The notes under the pieces: generated by a model
Database searches by the model: none
Seen by the model: the letters and a program-made list of their open reading frames with translations, nothing else
Told to the model about the DNA's origin: nothing
Position numbers and translations under genes: made by a program
Assembly: GCA_035309005.1 (NCBI GenBank)
Contig: DATGFP010000051.1
Span: 20,086-84,085 of the forward strand
DNA length: 64,000 nucleotides
Direction of reading: 5' to 3'
Origin: DATARH01 sp035309005
Lineage (GTDB): Bacteria > Pseudomonadota > Alphaproteobacteria > ATCC43930 > CGMCC-115725
In this document: positions 59,001-64,000 of the stretch, one piece after another
Layout of the letters: the number at the start of each line of letters is the position of its first letter
Numbering within the stretch: the stretch's first letter is position 1

Positions 59001-59818
59001 TGCCGCAGCGCCGCAAGGGCTACACCCAGAAGGCCGTGGTCGGCGGCCACAAGGTTTATTTGCGCACCGGCGAATACGAGGATGGGCGGCTCGCCGAAAT
59101 CTTCATCGACATGCACAAGGAGGGTTCGGCCTTCCGCTCGCTGATGAACAATTTCGCGATCGCGATCTCATTGGGGCTGCAATACGGCGTGCCGCTCGAG
59201 GAATATGTCGAGGCCTTCACCTTCACCCGCTTCGAGCCCTCGGGGATCGTCGAGGGCAACGACACGATCAAGATGTCGACCTCGATCCTCGACTACATCT
59301 TCCGCGAGCTGGCGATCTCCTATCTCGGGCGCAGCGACCTGGCGCATGTCGAGCCCGCGGATTTGATGCCCGACACGGTCGGCAAGGGCGTCGCCGCCGA
59401 GTCGAACTGGCCGGACTCCAACCTGCGCGAGCCGAGCGGCGACAGCGGCGCCGACGTCGCCGCGATGATGCAGCGCGTCGCCAGCCAGGGCTACGTCCGC
59501 AAGGGGCTGACCGTGCTGCAAGGCGGCGCCAGGCGCGCCGGCGGCCGGAGCGACGCCGCCGCCCGCGCCACCGCCGCAGCCACCGACGACATGCCGCTGT
59601 TCGCGGGCGCCTTGGCGGGAGGCGCGCTGGCCTTCGCCGAAACCACCACCGTCGCGATCGCCAGCCCGCCCCCCGACACCCGCCTCGAAAAGATCCGCGA
59701 AGCCCGCATGAAGGGCTACGAAGGCGACAGCTGCGGCGAATGCGGCAACTTCACCCTCGTCCGCAACGGCACCTGCCTGAAGTGCGACACGTGTGGCAGC
59801 ACGAGCGGGTGTAGCTAA
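56081..59818 (+). CDS. nrdJ: Adenosylcobalamin-dependent ribonucleoside-diphosphate reductase
   Basis: The 1245-residue class II reductase has NSPQWFNTGLHWAYG, AGQNSNNSVRLTNDF, the active-site NPCSEYMFLDDTACNLASLNL (around residue 475; in parts), and APTGTIALVMDCDTTGIEPDF. The C-terminal zinc-ribbon tail SCGECGNFTLVRNG/CLKCDTCGSTSGCS carries the cysteines that recycle the active site. It makes deoxyribonucleotides with or without oxygen and needs vitamin B12. GGGGAGAGAA precedes the ATG. No cobalamin riboswitch is visible in the 250 bases upstream. Confidence 0.97.
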   Translation: MHITRLFTMAGRDPYELVAFRSASSEIRNPDGSVVFAAEGIEVPAEWSQVACDILAQKYLRKAGVPARLVAVEEEGVPEWLWRRTGDAAALAELPKEARSGGETSAKQCFDRLAGTWTYWGWKGGYFDGEEDARAFFDELRLMLARQMGAPNSPQWFNTGLHWAYGIDGPAQGHYYVDYKTGKVRASESAYEHPQPHACFIQSVADDLVNEGGIMDLWVREARLFKYGSGTGSNFSKLRGDGERLSGGGRSSGLMSFLKIGDRAAGAIKSGGTTRRAAKMVIVDADHPDIEDYIDWKVVEEQKVAALVAGSKLAAKHLNLIMAACREDVPNGGGDPFDPAQNPALKREIRAARRAMIPENYVQRVIQFARQGFSQIDFRTYDTDWDSEAYLTVAGQNSNNSVRLTNDFLERVENGADWNLTRRTDGKVTKTLPARELWDKIAHAAWASADPGLQFDTTINDWHTCAASGRINASNPCSEYMFLDDTACNLASLNLLTFRRDDGSFAVADFEHAVRLWTVVLELSVMMAQFPAKEIARLSFAYRTLGLGYANLGGLLMAMGIAYDSAAGRAIAAAVTALLTGISYATSAEMANELGAFPGFAKNREAMLRVIRNHRRAAHGEAAGYEALATPPVPLDAANCPDRPLVQAARAAWDAALNLGEAHGFRNAQATVLAPTGTIALVMDCDTTGIEPDFALVKFKKLAGGGYFKIINRLVPQALRTLGYGEDQIAEIERYALGQGTLKGAPGVNHESLAAKGFDVAALAALEGALAAAFDIKFAFNKWTLGEAFLAQRLGIAPEAMGEAGFDLLAALGFSRAEVEAANAYCCGAMTLEGAPFLTPEHLAVFDCANPCGPNGTRCISVEGHIRMMAAAQPFITGAISKTINMQNSATVEDCKEAYRLSWRLGLKATALYRDGSKLSQPLASTLFGEDDEAQDQAADLYALSPAQRTPLVAERIVERIIERIVTKAERTRLPQRRKGYTQKAVVGGHKVYLRTGEYEDGRLAEIFIDMHKEGSAFRSLMNNFAIAISLGLQYGVPLEEYVEAFTFTRFEPSGIVEGNDTIKMSTSILDYIFRELAISYLGRSDLAHVEPADLMPDTVGKGVAAESNWPDSNLREPSGDSGADVAAMMQRVASQGYVRKGLTVLQGGARRAGGRSDAAARATAAATDDMPLFAGALAGGALAFAETTTVAIASPPPDTRLEKIREARMKGYEGDSCGECGNFTLVRNGTCLKCDTCGSTSGCS

Positions 59819-59839
59819 GGACAAAATGGAGGCGTAGAA

Positions 59840-60034
59840 ATGCTACCGCCACGGCCAACGAACGCGGTGTTCCGTTTTCGTATTAACGGCAGAATTTCAA
59901 GTATCGGGACCGACAAGCTCATCGAAGCCGAGTGGTTCGCCCGGCAAGAATCGTCGCCCCAAAGGGTTGTGGAGATCCTGGACGAGGTCACAGGCGAGGT
60001 CCTCAAGCGGTTCCCTGGAGGCGATAGTGCGTAG
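59840..60034 (+). CDS. Small hypothetical protein after nrdJ
   Basis: The 64-residue product (AVFRFRINGRISSIGTDKLIEAEWFARQ in parts, VVEILDEVTGEVLKRFPGG) has no recognised domain. It is predicted mostly beta-strand with one helix. GGAGG eight bases before the ATG and a sequence noticeably less GC-rich than neighbours support a real, possibly acquired gene. It starts 21 bases after nrdJ. Confidence 0.5.
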   Translation: MLPPRPTNAVFRFRINGRISSIGTDKLIEAEWFARQESSPQRVVEILDEVTGEVLKRFPGGDSA

Positions 60035-60193
60035 GATGGGCTGAGCGTTGCGAAGCCCATCATCGGCCGGGAAGCGGTGCCGCCGCGATGGGCTTCGCGG
60101 CATCGTAGGGCGGATAAGCAGAGCGCCATCCGCCAATTCGGCATCCGATCGCATGCGCCGCTGGCGGAAGGCGCTGCGCTTTTCCGCCCTACA
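60032..60193. repeat. Composite REP-like repeat between small gene and hicB
   Basis: GTAGGATGGGCT ... GCGAAGCCCATC, then GCGATGGGCTTCGCGGCATCGTAGGGCGGAT ... ATCCGCC, then TTCCGCCCTAC (given in parts) form nested inverted repeats. GATGGGCTTCGC occurs in both orientations. This family differs from the other repeats in the window. No coding potential. Confidence 0.75.
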
Positions 60194-60201
60194 GGTAAAA
60201 G

Positions 60202-60642
60202 CTAAGCCGCCCGCGCGACATCGACGATCAGGCGCAGGCCAAGGGTGCCGAGCGCGGCTTCGATCTGCTCCATCTTCGAGGCGTGTCGCAAATCGAGGAC
60301 GCGGGCGACCTGCGGCAGGTGCCAGCGCAGGCGGCGCGCCAGTTCGGCGCGGCCGACGCCCTGCTCGCGCATCGCGTCGTAGAGCGCGGTCTTCGCCATG
60401 CCGAGCGCCGAGAGCGGCACCATGACTTCACCCGCCTGCGCCGTGGACGGCGCCGGCAGCGGCTCTTTTGCCGTCACATACATGGCGAGCGCCGATTCGA
60501 GCGCGTCCTCGGCGCGCAGCAGCGCCTCCTCGCGGCTGTCGCCTTCGGTAATGGCCTCGGGCACGTCGCGGAAGGTGACGGTGAAGCCGCCGCCAGGATC
60601 GGCCATCAGGCTCGCGGGATAGGCGCGCATAGCGTCCCTCAT
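60202..60642 (-). CDS. hicB: HicB-family antitoxin, apparently orphan
   Basis: The 146-residue protein has the HicB fold (YPASLMADPGGGFTVTFRDVPEAITEGDSREEALL in parts). A C-terminal helix-turn-helix follows (GVGRAELARRLRWHLPQVARVLDLRHASKMEQIEAAL). HicB binds and neutralises the mRNA interferase HicA and represses the operon. The ATG overlaps the stop of a hicA remnant (ATGA), so the pair was once intact. With HicA broken, HicB may persist as a regulator or by chance. Confidence 0.88.
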   Translation of the reverse strand: MRDAMRAYPASLMADPGGGFTVTFRDVPEAITEGDSREEALLRAEDALESALAMYVTAKEPLPAPSTAQAGEVMVPLSALGMAKTALYDAMREQGVGRAELARRLRWHLPQVARVLDLRHASKMEQIEAALGTLGLRLIVDVARAA

Positions 60643-60763
60643 TGAACTCCGAGCTGCTTCTTGATCGCAGCGAGCGTGCCGGTCTTCAATGGTGGCCGCC
60701 TTTCGCCGGCTCGAAGGTCGCCCCCTGCCGCTCGAGCCACCGCTTAAGTTGCGCGCTGGTCAC
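60639..60763 (-). pseudogene. hicA: hicA toxin remnant with internal deletion and frameshift
   Basis: From GTG at 60763 the frame reads TSAQLKRWLERQGATFEPAKGGHH, then a stop at 60688-60686. Immediately after, in another frame, LKTGTLAAIKKQLGVQ leads to a stop overlapping hicB. Start and end match the two ends of short HicA toxins (TSxxLKRWL ... KGGH ... TGTLxxIKKQLG). The middle, about 20 residues with the conserved core, is missing. HicA is therefore expected to be inactive. Confidence 0.75.
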
Positions 60764-60858
60764 GAGCTTAACATATATGTTCACCGGCGCGCGGCGCAAC
60801 CAGCCGGGATTCCTCACGGTGACGCCGCAGCGTTTGTCGTCTTGTCAAATGACACCTG

Positions 60859-60874
60859 CTATCGATCTTGATAG
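60859..60874. promoter_or_regulatory. Inverted repeat upstream of the mazE-like gene
   Basis: CTATC-N6-GATAG lies 29 bases before the antitoxin start, just after TTGTCA (a possible -35). Toxin-antitoxin operons are usually autorepressed at such a palindrome, so it is a candidate operator. Low confidence because it is short. Confidence 0.3.
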
Positions 60875-60902
60875 GGAAGCTGCGCTACCGCCGAGGTCGG
60901 TC

Positions 60903-61172
60903 ATGTCGACGCAACAGGTGCTGGTGCACCTTCCCGAGGAACTTGTGCGCCGGTTCAGGCGGGCCGTCGCGCCGCGCCAGCGCAGCAAGTTTATCGAGCG
61001 GCTGCTCGAAGAGGCGCTGCCGGCGGACGCGGTCAGCGACAGCGACCCCTTGTATCAGGCGGCGCTCGCGGTCGAGAACGATCAGGCGCTGGCGGCCGAG
61101 ATGGCCGAATGGGAGCTGGCGATGCGCGGCGACGGGCTCGCCGCCGGGCCGGGCAGCGACCCGCACCGGTAA
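60903..61172 (+). CDS. MazE-like ribbon-helix-helix antitoxin
   Basis: The 89-residue protein starts STQQVLVHLPEELVRRFRRAVAPRQRSKFIERLLEEAL (in parts), a ribbon-helix-helix DNA-binding domain. An acidic C-terminal half follows (DPLYQAALAVENDQALAAEMAEWE) of the kind that wraps the toxin. ATG at 60903 is the first start in front of this domain. The stop overlaps the MazF-like start (TAATG). Confidence 0.82.
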   Translation: MSTQQVLVHLPEELVRRFRRAVAPRQRSKFIERLLEEALPADAVSDSDPLYQAALAVENDQALAAEMAEWELAMRGDGLAAGPGSDPHR

Positions 61173-61558
61173 TGGCTGCGCCGCTCGCGGCCCCAGGCGG
61201 CGGCGACACCCGCGGCGGCGACACCCGCGACGGCGCGATCCGCCGCGGCAACATCTGGTGGGTCGATTTCGCGCCGACCCAGGGCGCCGAGATCAGCAAG
61301 ACGAGGCCGGCGGTGGTGATCACCGCGGATGCGCTCAACCGGGCACGCCGGACCGTCGTCGTCGTGCCGCTCTCGACCGGCCCCGAACCGCATCCGCCGA
61401 TCGTCGTCGCCACCCCGTCGGCCGGGGCGCGCTCGGTGGCGGTCTGCGACCAACTCCGCGCGATCGACAAGCGGCGTCTGGCGCGAAACGCCGGCCGGAT
61501 TGCGGCTGCCGATCTCGGCGCCATCGAGGACGGCATCCGGCGCATTTTCGACTTGTGA
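61172..61558 (+). CDS. MazF/PemK-family mRNA interferase toxin
   Basis: The 128-residue protein has IRRGNIWWVDFAPTQGAEISKTRPAVVIT, VVVVPLSTGPEPHPP, and VAVCDQLRAIDKRRLARNAGRI, matching MazF endoribonucleases. The conserved RPAVVI and DQLRAIDKRR residues are present. It should cut mRNA at specific sites when antitoxin is lost. The N-terminal 25 residues include a small GGDTR repeat and may be non-essential. Overlaps its antitoxin gene by one base. Confidence 0.88.
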   Translation: MAAPLAAPGGGDTRGGDTRDGAIRRGNIWWVDFAPTQGAEISKTRPAVVITADALNRARRTVVVVPLSTGPEPHPPIVVATPSAGARSVAVCDQLRAIDKRRLARNAGRIAAADLGAIEDGIRRIFDL

Positions 61559-61646
61559 ACACCGGCATGAGAGGGGTGATTTTGGGGTTAATCCTGACGT
61601 AATGTTCGGTTAAGGTGGATGGCGAGGCGGTGGCGGAGGTTGCACG

Positions 61647-61898
61647 GTGGCCGATCCCTTGACGCGCGAGCCGGAAATGCCGGCGCCCTTGACGGCCTGC
61701 CCGCAATGCGGCGCGCAGGCCTTCGAGGACGGGCGCCGCTCCGGGCTTTCGAAGGAGATCTACTGCCGCGGCTGCCACGCCGGCTTTCGCGTCAACGTGC
61801 ACCATGACGGGCTTTTCCTGGTCGAGCGGATCAAGGCCAGGCCGCGCCGGCAATCCGAGCAGCCCTTCGGGCATCGCCGCCGGCAAAGCGACGCCTGA
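61647..61898 (+). CDS. Small zinc-ribbon protein
   Basis: The 83-residue product has two cysteine pairs, CPQCG and CRGCH, 20-odd residues apart, as in a zinc ribbon, and a basic C-terminus (ARPRRQSEQPFGHRRRQSDA). Function unknown; it could be a nucleic-acid-binding or adaptor protein. GTG start at 61647. No operon partner is obvious. Confidence 0.6.
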   Translation: MADPLTREPEMPAPLTACPQCGAQAFEDGRRSGLSKEIYCRGCHAGFRVNVHHDGLFLVERIKARPRRQSEQPFGHRRRQSDA

Positions 61899-62104
61899 GC
61901 GCCGCCTGACCCGCCTCCGGCAATCGGCGACAATAAATTCGCCGCAATCGGGTGCTACCCTCCGCTATTCTTGGGAAGGGCGGCGCCTGCAGATTCTCTG
62001 CAGATGCAGGCAAGATCAGGCGACCGGGCGGCGCCGTGGCGAAGCCGCAACGCGCATGGCGGCCGCGCGTAGATTCCGGGGCGCACGGGGCGCGACCGAT
62101 GCGC

Positions 62105-62110
62105 TATAAT
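62105..62110 (+). promoter_or_regulatory. Putative -10 box for the amidohydrolase gene
   Basis: A perfect TATAAT lies 54 bases before the ATG of the amidohydrolase. No good -35 is found 16-18 bases upstream. The rest of the 265-base gap holds nothing I could identify. Confidence 0.3.
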
Positions 62111-62163
62111 CTGCGTCAATCGGTAGCACCGCGCTCGCTCGGAGCGACAGAGGAGGGAAAGCG

Positions 62164-63867
62164 ATGGCGTATGATTTATTGATCAAGAACGGCCGGATCG
62201 TCGACGGCTCGGGGATGCCGGCGTTCCAAGGCGACGTCGCGGTCAAGGACGGCAAGATCGCCGAGATCGGCAAATTGTCCGGCGCCGCCGGGCAGACGGT
62301 CGATGTCGGCGGGCAGGTCATCGCTCCGGGCTTTATCGACAACCATTGCCATTACGACGCGCAGGTCACCTGGGACCCGCTATGCTCGTTCTCGTGCGAC
62401 CACGGCGCGACCTCGGTCGTCATCGGCAATTGCTCGCTGTCCTTGGCGCCGGTGCGGCGCGGCAACGCGACCCGGATGGCCGAATTTCTCTCCTACGTCG
62501 AAGCGATCCCGATGGAAGTGCTCAACACCATCGAGGTCGATTGGGAAACCTTCCCGCAATACATGGACCGGCTCGACAAGAACCTCGGGGTCAATGTCGG
62601 GACGCTGATCGGCCACACCGCGGTGCGCTATTACGTTATGGGCGAGGAGTGCCAAAAGCGCGCCGCGACCGACGCCGAACTCAAACAAATGCAAGACGCG
62701 GTGCGCGACGGCATGGAGGGCGGCGCGCTCGGCCTTTCGGTGTCGCGCAACCAGGGCCATTACGACCCGCAGGGCGTCCATATCCCGGCCTTGTGGGCGG
62801 ACGAAAAGGAGATTTTCGCGCTCGCCGACGTGTTGCGCGAGATGGGCACCGGCATCATCCAATCGGGCGGCGGCCGCGACGCCGAGATGAAGGATGGGCT
62901 GATGGCGCGCCTCTCGGAAGCGACCGGCCGCCCGGTCGTCTACAACAATCTGGGGCAAAGCGTGCGGCGCCCCGGCGAGTGGCAGAAGCACATGGACCGG
63001 GTCAGCGAGACCGCGGCGCAGGGCATCCGCGCCTACCCGCTGTGCTCGCCCAACACGACGACGCAGTTCTTCAACATGTCGAACACCCAGGCTTTCCGCG
63101 GCTCGCCGACCTGGCACCCGATCCTCCTGGCATCGGACGCCGAAAAGCTGAAGGCCTACGCCGACCCGGCGGTGCGCGCGAAATTGCACGAAGAGATGGT
63201 CGAGTGGAAGGTCGAGATCCCCGGCAACACGATCTCGCGCGAATGGTACAACTATATCTGGGTCGAAGAACCCAAGCTCGACAAGAACGCCTGGATGAAG
63301 GGCAAGACCATCAGCCAGATCGCCAAGGCGCAGAACAAGGGGATCATCGACGCCTTCCTCGACCTCGCGGTCGAGGAAAAGCTCGAAACGACGTTCATGC
63401 AGGCCGAAAACAACGTCGATCCCGACGCGATGAAGGCGATCCTCAACTTCCCGAATGCGCTCATCGGCCTGTCGGACGGCGGCGCGCACGTGCAGTTCCA
63501 CGGCGGCTACGGCTTCTCGACCCGGCTCTTGGGCGAATGGGTGCGCGAAAAACAGGTGATGAGCCTCGAAAACGCGGTGCGCCGGTTGACCTTCGACTCG
63601 GCCTCGACCTTCGGCCTCTATGACCGCGGGCTGTTGCGCCCGGGGATGACCGCCGACATCACGGTCTTCGACCCCGAGACGGTAAAGCCGCTGCCCGAAT
63701 TCGTCGTGCACGACTTCCCGGCCGGCGGCTGGCGCTTCAAGGAGCCGGCGCAAGGCATCTACGCCACCTTCGTCAACGGCCGGATGCTGATGAAGGAAGG
63801 CAACCACACCGGCAACCTCCCCGGCCGCGTCCTCAGGAACTCGCGCTACCGGGCCGCCCACGCATAA
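62164..63867 (+). CDS. D-aminoacylase-type amidohydrolase
   Basis: The 567-residue protein starts YDLLIKNGRIVDGSGMPAFQGDVAVKDGKIAEIG (in parts). It has the metal site GFIDNHCHYDAQ, GATSVVIGNCSLSLAP (cysteine ligand of N-acyl-D-amino acid deacylases), GHTAVRYYVMG, and SDGGAHVQFHGGYGFSTRLLG. It belongs to the amidohydrolase superfamily and likely hydrolyses an N-acyl-D-amino acid or a related amide. GGAGG precedes the ATG and a strong terminator follows. Confidence 0.88.
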   Translation: MAYDLLIKNGRIVDGSGMPAFQGDVAVKDGKIAEIGKLSGAAGQTVDVGGQVIAPGFIDNHCHYDAQVTWDPLCSFSCDHGATSVVIGNCSLSLAPVRRGNATRMAEFLSYVEAIPMEVLNTIEVDWETFPQYMDRLDKNLGVNVGTLIGHTAVRYYVMGEECQKRAATDAELKQMQDAVRDGMEGGALGLSVSRNQGHYDPQGVHIPALWADEKEIFALADVLREMGTGIIQSGGGRDAEMKDGLMARLSEATGRPVVYNNLGQSVRRPGEWQKHMDRVSETAAQGIRAYPLCSPNTTTQFFNMSNTQAFRGSPTWHPILLASDAEKLKAYADPAVRAKLHEEMVEWKVEIPGNTISREWYNYIWVEEPKLDKNAWMKGKTISQIAKAQNKGIIDAFLDLAVEEKLETTFMQAENNVDPDAMKAILNFPNALIGLSDGGAHVQFHGGYGFSTRLLGEWVREKQVMSLENAVRRLTFDSASTFGLYDRGLLRPGMTADITVFDPETVKPLPEFVVHDFPAGGWRFKEPAQGIYATFVNGRMLMKEGNHTGNLPGRVLRNSRYRAAHA

Positions 63868-63882
63868 GCCTGCGCCGACGCT

Positions 63883-63920
63883 AAAAGCCCTCTCCGCCCA
63901 GTCGGCGGAGAGGGCTTTTT
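63883..63920 (+). terminator. Intrinsic terminator after the amidohydrolase gene
   Basis: A perfect 16-bp stem (AAAAGCCCTCTCCGCC and its complement) with a six-base region at the loop is followed by TTTTTCTTC, 15 bases after the stop codon. Classical rho-independent terminator. Confidence 0.95.
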
Positions 63921-63955
63921 CTTCAGGCGGCGTTTTTCCGAGATGCCGTCCCTTC

Positions 63956-64000
63956 GTCATACCGGCGAAGGCCGGTATCTACGGCGAAGTGGGTCCCGGT
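63956..64000. repeat. Partial palindromic repeat at the window edge
   Basis: CGTCATACCGGCGAAGGCCGG followed by TATC matches the left arm of the family found at 10510 and 23957. The right arm lies beyond the window. Confidence 0.6.

Noticed and set aside
60642..60902. Upstream extension of the MazE-like antitoxin to an ATT/ATG near 60642
   Set aside because: The extra 87 codons cover the antisense of hicA and have no conserved sequence; the RHH domain starts right after ATG 60903.
62380..63960. A 526-codon frame antisense to the amidohydrolase
   Set aside because: It runs through the strong terminator hairpin and has no recognisable sequence; a shadow of the real gene.

Overview
The window is a 64 kb, GC-rich chromosomal segment of an alphaproteobacterium, most likely Rhodospirillales-like. 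The evidence is an NDUFA12-type complex I accessory protein, an NrnC-type exonuclease, DUF1150 and DUF2155 proteins, ROSE-like leaders on heat-shock genes, a urease operon in alphaproteobacterial order, and the kdsD-lptC-lptA-lptB-rpoN-hpf-ptsN block. Almost everything is chromosomal housekeeping or metabolism. There is no phage, integrase, transposase, CRISPR array or conjugation gene. One tRNA gene, tRNA-Leu(CAG), is present.

Layout: (i) 0-7 kb is a metal and electron-transfer region. A translationally coupled operon encodes a cupredoxin-like protein, the FTR1 iron permease, a probable outer-membrane barrel and a secreted protein. After a metallo-beta-lactamase-fold hydrolase on the other strand come a Cyc2-like cytochrome-porin fusion with a di-heme c4-type cytochrome, a divergent mono-heme cytochrome c, and a Tat-exported HiPIP. 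(ii) 7-15 kb holds gamma-glutamyltransferase, the complete urease operon ureDABCEFG and corA. The urease operon carries four palindromic repeat elements of three kinds; one lies inside the ureF reading frame. (iii) 15-17.6 kb is a heat-shock locus: divergent small heat-shock genes around a CIRCE operator, with sigma32-like promoters and two ROSE-like RNA thermometers, then rpmE. (iv) 17.6-31 kb is accessory metabolism: an aminotransferase, SGNH and alpha/beta hydrolases, a CmcJ-like oxygenase, DUF1127 proteins with a LysR regulator, an HpaI-type aldolase, a lone ABC-2 permease, an NHL-repeat protein, a concentrative nucleoside transporter, a thioesterase, and the methylthioadenosine salvage pair mtnP-mtnA.

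(v) 31-34 kb encodes the cytochrome bc1 complex (petABC), followed by trmL, tRNA-Leu, a DoxX protein and an NrnC-type exonuclease. (vi) 36-42.7 kb is the Kdo/LPS transport and sigma54 block. (vii) 43-51 kb contains kup, a DJ-1/PfpI protein coupled to a flavoprotein and a minimal [2Fe-2S] protein, a RraA-fold protein, a class V aminotransferase and a GYD protein. (viii) 51-56 kb is aroQ-accB-accC-aat, then DUF2155, mlaD and NDUFA12 genes on the opposite strand. (ix) 56-64 kb holds the B12-dependent ribonucleotide reductase, a toxin-antitoxin island (intact hicB beside a broken hicA, and a mazEF-like pair), a zinc-ribbon protein and a D-aminoacylase-type amidohydrolase ending at a strong terminator.

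The genes most worth following up are the Cyc2-like/di-heme/cytochrome c/HiPIP set beside an iron permease, the heat-shock control region, and ureF with its in-frame palindromic insert. The cytochrome set resembles the acidophile iron-oxidation gene order and could feed, or draw on, the bc1 complex encoded 25 kb away. All functional statements rest on motif recognition by eye, without database searches.
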